Positions 6,767-14,713 of a stretch of 40,586 nucleotides of DNA are shown piece after piece. Positions within the stretch are counted from its first letter, which is position 1, and every line of letters starts with the position of its first letter. A program made the translations under genes and the position numbers. This DNA comes from a virus, in IMG/VR virus record IMGVR_UViG_3300048586_000111, positions 1-40,586 of that record; one strand, written 5' to 3'. The notes beneath the pieces were generated by a model. The model did no database searches. It was not told the origin of the DNA and saw nothing but the letters and a program-made list of their open reading frames with translations.

Positions 6767-6958
6767 ATGGCATCGTTCTTTTTCCTGCTGGCCATCGTGT
6801 GCGGTATCGTCGGGGCTGCGTATGTCGCAGACGGAGAGCGCACAGGGCAAGCGCATACGTCCAAGACGGGCGGCGGGCTGCTGTGCTTCGCCGCTGCGTT
6901 CCTAGTCATGGCCCTGCTGCTTACCATTGCGGGGGTGCTTGCCAATAATGGAGGCTGA
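6767..6958 (+). CDS. Small membrane protein with two predicted transmembrane helices
   Basis: A 63-residue product: transmembrane helix 1 at residues 3-21 (FFFLLAIVCGIVGAAYVA), a short hydrophilic loop (DGERTGQAHTSKTGG), and transmembrane helix 2 at about 38-58 (LCFAAAFLVMALLLTIAGVL). The start is set by GGGAGG followed by TATTA directly before ATG. It is adjacent to another tiny membrane protein, and the pair could be a holin/antiholin-like set or membrane-directed early proteins. Function unknown. Confidence 0.7.
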   Translation: MASFFFLLAIVCGIVGAAYVADGERTGQAHTSKTGGGLLCFAAAFLVMALLLTIAGVLANNGG

Positions 6959-6959
6959 C

Positions 6960-7226
6960 ATGTCGCGCAATCGCTACCCGTCCCCGGATACTGACAAGGT
7001 GGACGCTGCCTTGCTCACTGCCATCACCAAGATGGAAATGGGTATTAATGGTGTTGTGAACTCCAAGAACCGCAATGACGCAATGGACGAACTGCACCAC
7101 ATACGCCGCGCTGTCACTGCCGCCAAGGAAGCGCGCAACGCACTCAGGGAGCTACGGGAGAACGAAAAGCGCTTGCGCGCTGCTGTCGCTCACTGGCATG
7201 AGAAGGCCAAGGAAAGGGCCGTGTGA
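6960..7226 (+). CDS. Helical protein of unknown function
   Basis: An 88-residue product. From about residue 40 to the end it is a continuous charged helix (MDELHHIRRAVTAAKEARNALRELRENEKRLRAAV), likely a coiled coil. I chose the ATG at 6960 because GGAGG lies 5-6 bases upstream; an ATG at 6948 is closer to the previous gene but lacks that spacing. The stop overlaps the next start by one base (TGATG). Function unknown. Confidence 0.72.
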   Translation: MSRNRYPSPDTDKVDAALLTAITKMEMGINGVVNSKNRNDAMDELHHIRRAVTAAKEARNALRELRENEKRLRAAVAHWHEKAKERAV

Positions 7227-7564
7227 TGAACTTAATACTATTCAGTCCCGATGACTACCCCGGCATATCGGCGGCGGGCCTGCTGGTCTGCCACCACTAC
7301 GCCATGACCGAGGGCAGGCCATACAACCCCGCCTGCTACTGCGGAACGTGCGAGGCGCGGGGCAAGGAAATGGCTGAGGAACTGGTAGCTGTCGCCGGTA
7401 GCATGGAGACTGCGACCGAGCGCATGTTCTACTATCTTAATACCCTTAGCATGTGCCCAATACGCTGCGGCGATTGGGAGGGGGCCGAACGCTTCGTAGC
7501 GGTCTGGCTGGAAGCATACAAAGCAACATTAATGGAGGCCGCCCCTGTGGCGGGAAACGCATGA
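7226..7564 (+). CDS. Cysteine-rich protein of unknown function
   Basis: A 112-residue product starting MNLILFSPDDYPG. The segment CHHYAMTEGRPYNPACYCGTC contains H and C residues that could bind zinc (C-H-H ... C-x-C-x-x-C). The second half is helical. It is translationally coupled on both sides: one-base overlap with the preceding stop, and ATGA overlap with the next gene at 7561-7564. I do not recognise the family. Confidence 0.7.
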   Translation: MNLILFSPDDYPGISAAGLLVCHHYAMTEGRPYNPACYCGTCEARGKEMAEELVAVAGSMETATERMFYYLNTLSMCPIRCGDWEGAERFVAVWLEAYKATLMEAAPVAGNA

Positions 7565-7920
7565 AGCTGCCCACTGAACAGGAAGTAGCCGCCCGCAATC
7601 TGGAACTAGCCCGCATCCGGGTTGACACGTGCCGGGAGGATTTCAGACGCGCCAGCGTGGCCCTGTCGGCTGCCAAGCGGGCGCTAGTAACGGCAGAACT
7701 GGAAAGCGCCAAGCTCACCCCGCACCCTTGGGCGGGAATGGAGGTCTACCGCCTGATGGGCGGTAAGGACGTGCGGCACCGCATGGAAACGGGCAAGGTG
7801 TCGCTCATGGAAACGCCCGACCCGAACGCCTCACATATTTCTGTCGGTATGTGGTATGTGAGGCTTGACAACGGTAGCGCCGCATGGTTAGACGGCAACT
7901 GGAAGCCGGAACTGTTCTAG
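7561..7920 (+). CDS. Hypothetical protein with an N-terminal coiled coil
   Basis: A 119-residue product. Residues 5-55 form a charged helix (EVAARNLELARIRVDTCREDF), and the C-terminal half is probably beta-rich (VYRLMGGKDVRHRMETGKVSL, then SVGMWYVRLDNGSAAWLDG). The ATG at 7561 overlaps the previous stop in ATGA, which favours it over longer in-frame alternatives. Function unknown. Confidence 0.72.
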   Translation: MKLPTEQEVAARNLELARIRVDTCREDFRRASVALSAAKRALVTAELESAKLTPHPWAGMEVYRLMGGKDVRHRMETGKVSLMETPDPNASHISVGMWYVRLDNGSAAWLDGNWKPELF

Positions 7921-7974
7921 CTTCTGGCACAACCCCCGACCGGATTGACCGGTCTTAATACTGGAGAGAATGAC

Positions 7975-8655
7975 ATGGCAACTGCTGCACCTGCCCTCGA
8001 AGCTGCCCCGGCTCCTGCCCCGGCTCCCGTCGATGACCCCAACGTGTTCACGTTTGAACTGGAAGGCTTCGTGCCCTCCGTCTCGCTGAACCTTGCCAGC
8101 ATCCCGCAAGAAATCCGTATGCACCTGCTCAAGAGCGCGGTGCGGGCGTATGTCGCCAACCGGGTTTCGACCGCCGCCGCCAAGGTCAAGAAGGAAAACG
8201 AGCCTTGGGACAGGTATGATGCTGCGGTCAAGAATGACCCGCTGCAATCCATCGTCCCGGCCCCCACCACGCCGCGCACGACTGCCGACTATACGGCCAT
8301 CGCTACCGGGGCTGTCACTGCCCTGTATGAAGGCAACATCGGACGCCGGACGCCGGGCGGCAAGGCCAAGGAACTGCGTGACCCGCTGGTGACGCAAATC
8401 ACCAAGGCCGTCATTGCGGAGGTCTACGAGAAGGGCCGCGCTGCCGACCCGAAATACAAGTATCCGACCGCCATGAAGGAAGTCGGCTCCGATGGTCTGG
8501 CCTACCTCAAGGCCAAGATTGCGGAGAAGGTCGCAGCCGGTGCGGACGCCGCTGCCCTCAACGCCTTCCTCGAACAGCGGTATGTCAAGCCCGCGCGCAT
8601 CATGCTCGGGCTGGATACCCCCGGCAAGCTCAAGGATGCTGACGGCATCCTGTAA
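7975..8655 (+). CDS. Conserved-looking phage protein of unknown function
   Basis: A 226-residue product. The first 22 residues are Ala/Pro-rich. Then FTFELEGFVPSVSLNLASIP and a helical body with basic patches follow (VSTAAAKVKKENEPWDRYD; GRRTPGGKAKELRDPLVTQI), and it ends in LEQRYVKPARIMLG. It starts at the ATG at 7975, preceded by CTTAATACTGGAGAGAATGAC, with GGAGA as ribosome binding site. Lys-rich helices suggest nucleic-acid contact, but this is only inference. It is followed by a clear terminator hairpin, suggesting that the small-gene transcript ends here. Confidence 0.8.
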   Translation: MATAAPALEAAPAPAPAPVDDPNVFTFELEGFVPSVSLNLASIPQEIRMHLLKSAVRAYVANRVSTAAAKVKKENEPWDRYDAAVKNDPLQSIVPAPTTPRTTADYTAIATGAVTALYEGNIGRRTPGGKAKELRDPLVTQITKAVIAEVYEKGRAADPKYKYPTAMKEVGSDGLAYLKAKIAEKVAAGADAAALNAFLEQRYVKPARIMLGLDTPGKLKDADGIL

Positions 8656-8677
8656 CCTCTCAGCGTAGGGCTGGCTT

Positions 8678-8713
8678 GGGCGGCAGTAGCAATACTGCCG
8701 CCCTTGTCTTGTT
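8678..8713 (+). terminator. Rho-independent terminator with GCAA tetraloop
   Basis: GGGCGGCAGTA and TACTGCCGCCC form a perfect 11-bp stem capped by the GNRA loop GCAA, followed by TTGTCTTGTT. It ends the transcript of the preceding gene cluster. Confidence 0.85.
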
Positions 8714-8718
8714 AGGGT

Positions 8719-8916
8719 ATGACATGGCTAGTATTAATACTCCTACTAGTAATCTGTATTAAGAGCGCCCGTGCCCTCGAAGATTTTTTGCCGAACCCTC
8801 TTGACCCCCTACGGGGAGAGGGCTATCAAGTGGTTTCGTGCGAGGGGGTTAGTCCTTTCACCCTCGCGCTAGGTAGGCAAGCGAAGGCAGGCGCGACCCT
8901 ACTAGGTCGGGAATAG
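8719..8916 (+). CDS. Possible small membrane or exported protein
   Basis: A 65-residue frame starting MTWLVLILLLVICIKSARA, a plausible membrane anchor or signal sequence, followed by a less structured tail. The ribosome binding site is weak (TTAGGG) and the gene stands alone between two strong hairpins. The tail has no family resemblance that I can see. A non-coding structured RNA covering 8719-8965 is a real alternative. Confidence 0.4.
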   Translation: MTWLVLILLLVICIKSARALEDFLPNPLDPLRGEGYQVVSCEGVSPFTLALGRQAKAGATLLGRE

Positions 8917-8926
8917 GCCCCTGACC

Positions 8927-8965
8927 CGCCCCCGGTTAGAGTGTCCCAAGCACTCGCCGGGGGCG
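8927..8965 (+). terminator. Two-tier hairpin upstream of the primase-helicase gene
   Basis: The outer stem CGCCCCCGG / CCGGGGGCG (9 bp, perfect) encloses an inner stem GAGTG / CACTC around a 7-base loop. There is no T tract. It is either a termination or attenuation element or part of the leader of the gene at 9028. Confidence 0.55.
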
Positions 8966-9027
8966 CTCCCTTCAAGGCCGATAACATACTGCCTAGCTGA
9001 ACACCGAGGGAGCCTAGCCCGCCTGCC

Positions 9028-11484
9028 ATGCCGTCGCCCGACTTCAATACACTTGTCGAAGCCCTCAGGGAGCTATACCCGGCTGGCAGTGTGATAGAGG
9101 TTCGCAGGCTGTCCACATACAGGGGCGTGAATGACGTGGGGTATTTCAATGACCCCGTGCTAGCCGCCAACGTCATCACCCATAGCGACCATGACGGCAT
9201 CGCTGGCACATACGCCACTCTTAATCCTGTTCCCATAGACGCCCTTGCCCGGTGCGCCAACCGTATGACTTCGGTGCGGTCAAGCAACGGCATGTATGTC
9301 AATGACCGTGAGATTGAGGCGCGGCGGGGGCTCTTAATGGACTTCGACCCTAAGCGCCTGTCCGGTATTTCCAGCACAGACGAGGAACACGAGGCCGCGC
9401 TAGACCTGATGAAGCGCACCGCCAGCGACCTGACTTTCCTGCATGGCTTTCCCGTGCCCTTCCTGATTGATAGCGGCAATGGGGGGCATATACGGTATAT
9501 TACGGAACCCCTGCCCAATACCGATGAAATGGCGCAACTGTTCCGCACCTTCCTGCATACCGCTTCTGGCTTGTATTCAAACGACAAGGTGAAGCTGGAT
9601 ACCGAAATGTGGAACGCCTCACGTATCGCCCGTGCCCCCGGCACAGTGGCGCGCAAGGGCGAGCATACCGAGAACCGACCACACAGACTGTCCCGCCTGC
9701 TACAGAAGCAAGACCCGCTGGACATTCTCACGCTTAAGCACATTAAGAGCTTTATCGAGACAGTCACCAACAAGCCGGTAGTTTACGCGCCAAAGGCCAA
9801 ACCCGGTATCACTCCCGGCACTCCCCTGTATCCCGCTGACGAGGCCATATACAGGCGTCTTAATGACGTTGCCAAGGCGCGTGTGCATGAGTGGGTGCCC
9901 CGGCTGCTGGGGGATATCGCGCGCCCTGCTAATGGAGGGCAGGGCTACCGTATATCAAGCGAGGACTTGGGCCGCGACCTAGAAGAAGATATCTCGATTG
10001 TTCCTGAGGGTATTAAGGACTTCGGGGTAGCTGACATGGGCGACGAGCGGGAGGGACGCCGAACCCCTATCGAGCTAGTCTCGCAGTTGCTTACCAATGG
10101 AGACAAGGCCGCTGCGGCTCGTATGCTGTCGGCTACTCTTAATACTCCTATCAATGAATTCGAGGGACACGCCATCGCGCCCCCGCAGCCCAAGGCCCCT
10201 GACCCCCAAGGCCCTGCTATCCCCGGTGGCACAGTGGCCATCGACCCCTACACCCTTGGCGAGCCTGCACAGTATGCCAGCGTTACGCGGGCGGATACGG
10301 CTACAGTGGTGGACACCCCTACTGACTACGTAATCAAGAACGTGCTGCCCGCTGGCAACCACATAATCCTGTCTGCGAAGCCCAAGATGGGTAAGACCAT
10401 ACTTGCCATGCAGATGGCCCTGTGCGTGGCTCACGGGCTTCCGTTCCTTGGCCGTAAGGTCAAGCAAGGCGCTGTCCTGTATGTGGCCTTTGAAAGCTCT
10501 GCAATCCAGTTTAACCGCGACTTGCGGGAGCAACGGGACGCCCTGTTTCAAGCCCTAGACGTGGACATGACCGCTGCCGAGAGCAACGCCATTATAGCGC
10601 AGTATATACACGTGCTATGCCCCGAGCATAAGGCCAATAAACGGGTGCGCGACGGCACTGCCGGTATCGCTGAAATCATCCATCACGCTGAGAGTATTAA
10701 TGACCTTCAGCTTGTAGTGGTCGATATCATCCGCGACCTGTGGGAAAAGCGCAACATCGTGTCCCGTGACCTAGTAGAAATGCAGCGGGAGCAGATAATG
10801 GAGGTCGGGCGCATCGCCTCCGTTACCGGGGCAGCGCTATTAAGCCTCCACCATGAGCGCAAGAGCAACGCCAACGATAAGGACATGCTAGACGCCACTG
10901 AGAGGGCTGGCGGCACATCGGCCATTACCAGCGCGACGGACGGTAACTGCTACATACTTGGCTACAAAGACCCCTCCAGTAATGGAAAGCAGCCCCCGCG
11001 CGCTTTTGAGGGGGTGCTACGTAATGGCACCTTTAAGCGTATGGTGATGGACTACCTTTGCACCACGTATGTTGACGAGGATGGGGACGAGCAGCCGCGC
11101 AAGGGGGTATTCTACCGTATGCCGGATGATACGGAGGTTCCGTTGAGCAAAGAGAGTAGCGCCGCTGGCCGCAAGCGTAACGAGGTAGTCGAAATGTCTA
11201 TTATCAACATTGTGGTGGACAAACAGCCTATCACGATGGCAGGCGTGGCCAACATTCTTAATACTCCCGTGCAGAATATCCGTCACGTCATACGGCGCAT
11301 GGTGGATGAAGGCAAGATACGGGAGAACGAGGTCATACAGCGGGGGCCGAACGTGCCCGCTACTGGCAGGCTGCCAGCCCTGTTGACCGCCGTGGGGTGG
11401 AAAACGACTTTCGACGGCCAACTAGTGCTTGACAGGCCGACCGAGATACCGCAGCTTCCCGATTTGATGGCGGCTGCGATATAA
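9028..11484 (+). CDS. Primase-polymerase/helicase fusion protein
   Basis: An 818-residue replication protein. The N-terminal part has archaeo-eukaryotic primase-like motifs: MDFDP with D105 and D107, SGNGGH at 149-154, and D191 in DTEMWNASRIARAPGT. The C-terminal half is a RecA-fold helicase of the RepA/AAA_25 type, with Walker A PKMGKT (G455, K456, T457) and Walker B VVVD with D566. The last 110 residues carry a winged-helix-like segment (PITMAGVANILNTPVQNIRH). It would unwind and prime DNA at the fork. The ATG at 9028 has only a distant GGAG. It stands alone between terminator-like hairpins and the small-gene run, and should work with the polymerase at 15126. Confidence 0.88.
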   Translation: MPSPDFNTLVEALRELYPAGSVIEVRRLSTYRGVNDVGYFNDPVLAANVITHSDHDGIAGTYATLNPVPIDALARCANRMTSVRSSNGMYVNDREIEARRGLLMDFDPKRLSGISSTDEEHEAALDLMKRTASDLTFLHGFPVPFLIDSGNGGHIRYITEPLPNTDEMAQLFRTFLHTASGLYSNDKVKLDTEMWNASRIARAPGTVARKGEHTENRPHRLSRLLQKQDPLDILTLKHIKSFIETVTNKPVVYAPKAKPGITPGTPLYPADEAIYRRLNDVAKARVHEWVPRLLGDIARPANGGQGYRISSEDLGRDLEEDISIVPEGIKDFGVADMGDEREGRRTPIELVSQLLTNGDKAAAARMLSATLNTPINEFEGHAIAPPQPKAPDPQGPAIPGGTVAIDPYTLGEPAQYASVTRADTATVVDTPTDYVIKNVLPAGNHIILSAKPKMGKTILAMQMALCVAHGLPFLGRKVKQGAVLYVAFESSAIQFNRDLREQRDALFQALDVDMTAAESNAIIAQYIHVLCPEHKANKRVRDGTAGIAEIIHHAESINDLQLVVVDIIRDLWEKRNIVSRDLVEMQREQIMEVGRIASVTGAALLSLHHERKSNANDKDMLDATERAGGTSAITSATDGNCYILGYKDPSSNGKQPPRAFEGVLRNGTFKRMVMDYLCTTYVDEDGDEQPRKGVFYRMPDDTEVPLSKESSAAGRKRNEVVEMSIINIVVDKQPITMAGVANILNTPVQNIRHVIRRMVDEGKIRENEVIQRGPNVPATGRLPALLTAVGWKTTFDGQLVLDRPTEIPQLPDLMAAAI

Positions 11485-11521
11485 TGGGGCGCTGTTGCCC
11501 TTAATACTAATGGAGAATGAC

Positions 11522-11917
11522 ATGAGTGGTGTTCTTGAACGTATGCAAGCCGACATTGCGGAAATCCGCGTAGCGCTGCAAGCGCTTGCCGCTGGCAAGG
11601 TGCAGCCCGCCGTGACCGCCCCGGCTGCCATGCCTGCCCCTGCTGCCCCGGATGCCTTCGGTATGGGCGTTGCCGCCCCCGCCCCGGCCCCTGCCGTGCA
11701 AGTTACCAACGAAATGATTACCGCGCTCGTGCAGCCGGTGCTGGCCAACGAGGCCATCCGTGGCGCGCTGCAACAGGAGCTTGCGGCGATGGGCATTGCC
11801 CGCCTGCCCGATACCCGGCCTGACCAGTATGCCGAGGTCTACAACCGGTTCAAGGCCGTGATTGACCGCCATACGGCTGCTGCCCCGGCTGCTGCCCCCG
11901 TCACCGGTATCATCTGA
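11522..11917 (+). CDS. Hypothetical protein with Ala/Pro-rich linker
   Basis: A 131-residue product: an N-terminal helix (LERMQADIAEIRVALQALA), a long Ala/Pro linker (about residues 28-58), and a folded C-terminal part with LPDTRPDQYAEVYNRFKAVI. GGAGA precedes the ATG with good spacing, inside the recurring CTTAATACTAATGGAGAATGAC leader type. The stop overlaps the next start (TGATG). The layout suggests an oligomerising helix tethered to a small domain. Function unknown. Confidence 0.75.
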   Translation: MSGVLERMQADIAEIRVALQALAAGKVQPAVTAPAAMPAPAAPDAFGMGVAAPAPAPAVQVTNEMITALVQPVLANEAIRGALQQELAAMGIARLPDTRPDQYAEVYNRFKAVIDRHTAAAPAAAPVTGII

Positions 11918-12153
11918 TGGGAGAGGTCATTCATCCTGCCCCCGCCGTGTTCACGCCTGATGAACTGGCAGCGGACGCCATCTTGCGCTACTTCCATTAC
12001 GAGCATTTGCCGGAAGCGCTCAAGACGGTATCCAAGCCGTTCTGTGACATGGCGGCTATGATTGTGCGGGAGCTTCCGCGCAATGCCGAACGCACCGTGG
12101 CCCTCCGCAAGCTGCTGGAGGCCAAAGACGCCGCCGTGAGGTCGCGCGTCTAG
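11917..12153 (+). CDS. Small helical protein, possibly Acb2-like cyclic-nucleotide sponge
   Basis: A 78-residue product. The pattern FHYEHLP, then SKPFCDMAAMIVRELPRNAE, then RTVALRKLLEAKDAAVRS, forms two long helices. It is close to a family common in phages, and it resembles my memory of Acb2, the anti-CBASS protein that binds cyclic oligonucleotide signals (F-x-Y near the N-terminus, P-x-S/N-x-E-R-x-x-A-L-R-K-L-x-E-A near the C-terminus). The relation is inferred by eye and not proved. It is translationally coupled to the preceding gene and followed by a strong hairpin. Confidence 0.75.
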   Translation: MGEVIHPAPAVFTPDELAADAILRYFHYEHLPEALKTVSKPFCDMAAMIVRELPRNAERTVALRKLLEAKDAAVRSRV

Positions 12154-12162
12154 TGCAAGAGA

Positions 12163-12195
12163 TACCCCGGTATGGTGCGGCTACATACCGGGGTA
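12163..12195 (+). terminator. Perfect 12-bp stem hairpin between small genes
   Basis: TACCCCGGTATG and CATACCGGGGTA are exact complements around a 9-base loop. AAACCT follows rather than a T tract, so it may be a 3'-end stabiliser or attenuator placed just ahead of the ribosome binding site of the acidic protein gene. Confidence 0.6.
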
Positions 12196-12225
12196 AACCT
12201 AGCCGCTAAAGGAAGGAGTATTAGT

Positions 12226-12393
12226 ATGGCTGAAAACGAAACGCCGGAAACCGACGTGACCGAGGATACCGCTGTGGCCGAGGCCGTGGCGGCTGCTGAG
12301 GAAGCGGAAGGCCCGGATGACGAAGCCGAGGACGAAGCCGAGGACGAAGCCGAGGACGGCGACGACGAGGCCGAGGACGAGGACGACGAATAA
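12226..12393 (+). CDS. Extremely acidic small protein
   Basis: A 55-residue product. The C-terminal half is almost only D, E and A (repeats of EDEA), and the N-terminus is also acidic (MAENETPETDVTEDTA). GGAAGGAG followed by TATTAGT ATG gives a strong ribosome binding site. The charge resembles DNA-mimic anti-restriction or nucleoid-targeting phage proteins, but it is disordered-looking and lacks a mimic fold. It could equally be a flexible binding partner of a basic protein. The repetitive codons (GACGAAGCCGAG) suggest expansion by slippage. Confidence 0.7.
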   Translation: MAENETPETDVTEDTAVAEAVAAAEEAEGPDDEAEDEAEDEAEDGDDEAEDEDDE

Positions 12394-12452
12394 GCCGTAA
12401 CCCGGCAGCGGTTGCCGGAACGGTATCACCCTTAATACCATTGGAGGTATTG

Positions 12453-12689
12453 ATGGCTTTTGTGCAAGCATCGCCGGGTAAGCCCGTCCCGGCAGCCGCA
12501 GGCCCCGCCAACGCATCGGTATCGACGCCGCAGGCTTCGACCCAGCCGGTGCAGTCGTGGCTTGTTCCCGCTACCCGGCAGGCCCCGCCTGTGGCCAACC
12601 CCAACGCGGGCGGCACTGGCGGAACCGTTGTCGCGCCGAACCCGGCACCGGCACCGGAACCCGCCCCTGAACCCGAACCGGTCATCTAA
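12453..12689 (+). CDS. Pro/Ala-rich protein, probably disordered
   Basis: A 78-residue product of low complexity with a Pro-Ala-Glu tail (APEPAPEPEPVI). It starts at the ATG at 12453 after GGAGGTATTG. A small hairpin, CCGGCA-N5-TGCCGG, lies upstream at 12402-12418. It belongs to a chain of three short acidic or low-complexity genes just before the recombination module. Function unknown. Confidence 0.6.
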   Translation: MAFVQASPGKPVPAAAGPANASVSTPQASTQPVQSWLVPATRQAPPVANPNAGGTGGTVVAPNPAPAPEPAPEPEPVI

Positions 12690-12700
12690 GGGAGGCAGGT

Positions 12701-12817
12701 ATGGCAGAGCCGCTTTTTGAATACTTCGGTATCGAGCTTCACGGCTATACCGTGGTAATCGCCAGCGAGGAACCTACCGAGCCTCCCGCAGACGAACCTG
12801 AACTGGAACTGGAATGA
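12701..12817 (+). CDS. Tiny acidic protein
   Basis: A 38-residue product: a short beta-like part (LFEYFGIELHGYTVVIASEE) and an acidic, proline-containing tail (EPTEPPADEPELELE). GGGAGG precedes the ATG by 7 bases, and the stop overlaps the start of the DUF2800 gene in ATGA (12814-12817), which supports its reality despite its size. Function unknown. Confidence 0.65.
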   Translation: MAEPLFEYFGIELHGYTVVIASEEPTEPPADEPELELE

Positions 12818-13977
12818 CGGCAGCCCCGCACATGTTAGCACACGCATACAATCGTCCACCTTCGGCGGCGAAGCGCTGGCTGAAATGTGCGGGGTCTGTC
12901 GCCCTGTCTCACCTGTATACCAGCGTAGACAGCGAGCAAAGTCTTAAGGGCACTGAGGTTCATGCCCTGATAGACAGTCACCTGAATTGGGGTATGCCGA
13001 TTGACCATCCCGACCCCGATATGGAGGAATGTGCAAAGCTGGCTGTAGAGTGGTTTCTCACCTACCTTAATATGTATAAGAAGAAGCAGGGCAGCGCAAC
13101 CCTGTATGTAGAGCAGCGGCTTGACATTCCCGAGACGGGAGAATTCGGCACGTGTGACGGCGTGATTGTTGCGCCAGAAATCCTACACGTTATCGACTAT
13201 AAGAACGGCTACGTGCCGGTCGAAATACATCTGAATGAGCAGCTAATGCTGTATCTGCTGGGAGCTATCGCCAGATGGGGCGAAAGGCCGCGATACCGCA
13301 TTACTATCATCCAGCCCAACTACGAACACAAGGACGGCGCTGTTCGCACTATGGACATTACGGAGGCCGACTTGGTAGCCTTCCGTATACAGGTAGCGGA
13401 AGCGCTTGTGCGAACCGATACGGTCGCTGGCCCCCACTGCAAGACGACATACTGCCCGCATCGTGGCAACTGCGAAGTCTTTGCAGGATGGATACAAGAG
13501 AACCTTAAGCTTGGCTACTACCCGAGCGACGCCACTGCCATGTCGGATGACGTGCTTGCGGAGGCGCTTGAACAGGCCGAGCTATTGCAGGGCTGGCGCG
13601 ACCAGCTACGCGGCGAGGCCATCCGGCGCATACTGCATCAAGACAAAGCCATTAAGGGCTACAAGCTTGTGCGCGCCAAGAAAGACCGCAACTTTCGAGA
13701 CGACGAGGCCCGCAAGGAGGTATTTGATACCCTTAAGAGCCTTGGCGCTACAGACGATGACCTGCACGACCGCAAGCCTGTATCCGTTGCTGGCGTGGAG
13801 CGAGTGGTCAAAAAGATATTCAAGAAACAGGGCCGGGGGGCGTGGCAGAAAGGCATGGAGGCCGTATGCGGGCCTGACAAGCTGGAAACACAGGCCATGT
13901 CCCTTACCTTGGAAAAGACCATTGACGGTAGAAAGGAGTATAAGAAGGGTAGCGAATTCGATGCGTTGAAGCTGTGA
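12814..13977 (+). CDS. DUF2800 / RecB-like PD-(D/E)XK nuclease with probable Fe-S cluster
   Basis: A 387-residue protein. It begins with the conserved S-x-x-x-R-W-L-x-C-x-G-S pattern (C25), followed by GTEVHALIDSH, a D in GTCDGVIV, and HVIDYKNG, the PD-(D/E)XK core, then NEQLMLYLLGA. C209, C214 and C220 (HCKTTYCPHRGNC) together with C25 fit an AddB/Cas4-type four-cysteine iron-sulfur cluster. The family usually lies next to DUF2815 and a family A polymerase, as here, and probably processes DNA ends during recombination or replication. The C-terminal part is charged and helical. Confidence 0.88.
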   Translation: MTAAPHMLAHAYNRPPSAAKRWLKCAGSVALSHLYTSVDSEQSLKGTEVHALIDSHLNWGMPIDHPDPDMEECAKLAVEWFLTYLNMYKKKQGSATLYVEQRLDIPETGEFGTCDGVIVAPEILHVIDYKNGYVPVEIHLNEQLMLYLLGAIARWGERPRYRITIIQPNYEHKDGAVRTMDITEADLVAFRIQVAEALVRTDTVAGPHCKTTYCPHRGNCEVFAGWIQENLKLGYYPSDATAMSDDVLAEALEQAELLQGWRDQLRGEAIRRILHQDKAIKGYKLVRAKKDRNFRDDEARKEVFDTLKSLGATDDDLHDRKPVSVAGVERVVKKIFKKQGRGAWQKGMEAVCGPDKLETQAMSLTLEKTIDGRKEYKKGSEFDALKL

Positions 13978-14017
13978 ATTAACAAGTAGGCAAATTAACA
14001 AATTAAGGAGCATTAAG

Positions 14018-14713
14018 ATGGCATACCCGTTGAGCGGTGGCAAGCCCACCTTTCACTCTTTCATCACCCCCATTGGGCTGATACTGCACACGTATCACGA
14101 CAAGCCCATGCTCAAGACCAATGAGCAGACCAAGAAGCCGATACTTGACCCTGACGGCATCCAAGAGGCCGAATACAAGGTCACGGTGGCTTGGCAGAAA
14201 GAGAAGATGGCCGAACTGAGCGAGCTTATCGCTATGGCCCATGCCGTTAAGGCGGAAGCATGGCCTGAGAGCGTTAAGCCGGGTGCCTTCTTCGCGCTGG
14301 AACCGTTCTTTCGTGATGGCGACAACCCGGCGCACAACACCAAGGGCCGTGAATACCTGCGCGGACGGGTATACCTGAACTTCAAGCAGAAGGCTATCCC
14401 CGTCAAGAACCCGACTACGGGGCAGGTGACGTATACCGGTGGCCCCGGCATTGTCGGCCCCTACGGGGAAGATATCATGCCGCTGGATATCTACGGCGGT
14501 TGCACCGGTCGCGTTTCGGGCATCATGTTCGGGACGGAATACATGGGCCGCAACTTCATTTCCACGCGCCTCAACAACATTCAGAAGTATGAGGACGGCG
14601 AGCGCGTGGGCGGGGTGCAGCGGCCCGACGCCAAGGAACAGTTTGGGGCTCTTAAGACAGGTGCCCCTACCAGCGCCTTTGGCGGCGGCTTCAACACCGG
14701 TGGCCTGCTGTGA
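14018..14713 (+). CDS. DUF2815 single-stranded DNA-binding protein
   Basis: A 231-residue protein. The sequence, including FFALEPFFRDGDN, then REYLRGRVYLNFKQKA, then DIYGGCTGRVSGIMFG and a Gly-rich C-terminus (AFGGGFNTGGLL), matches the OB-fold DUF2815 family that accompanies DUF2800 and PolA in many phages. It should coat ssDNA at the fork and in recombination intermediates. GGAGCATTAAG directly before ATG is a strong ribosome binding site. The leader has two copies of AATTAACAA, an AT-rich enhancer-like stretch consistent with high expression. Confidence 0.88.
   Translation: MAYPLSGGKPTFHSFITPIGLILHTYHDKPMLKTNEQTKKPILDPDGIQEAEYKVTVAWQKEKMAELSELIAMAHAVKAEAWPESVKPGAFFALEPFFRDGDNPAHNTKGREYLRGRVYLNFKQKAIPVKNPTTGQVTYTGGPGIVGPYGEDIMPLDIYGGCTGRVSGIMFGTEYMGRNFISTRLNNIQKYEDGERVGGVQRPDAKEQFGALKTGAPTSAFGGGFNTGGLL

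Noticed and set aside
8719-8965. tRNA or tmRNA-like gene in the structured region
   Set aside because: No cloverleaf, no T-loop consensus and no CCA-ready acceptor stem could be formed; only simple hairpins are visible.
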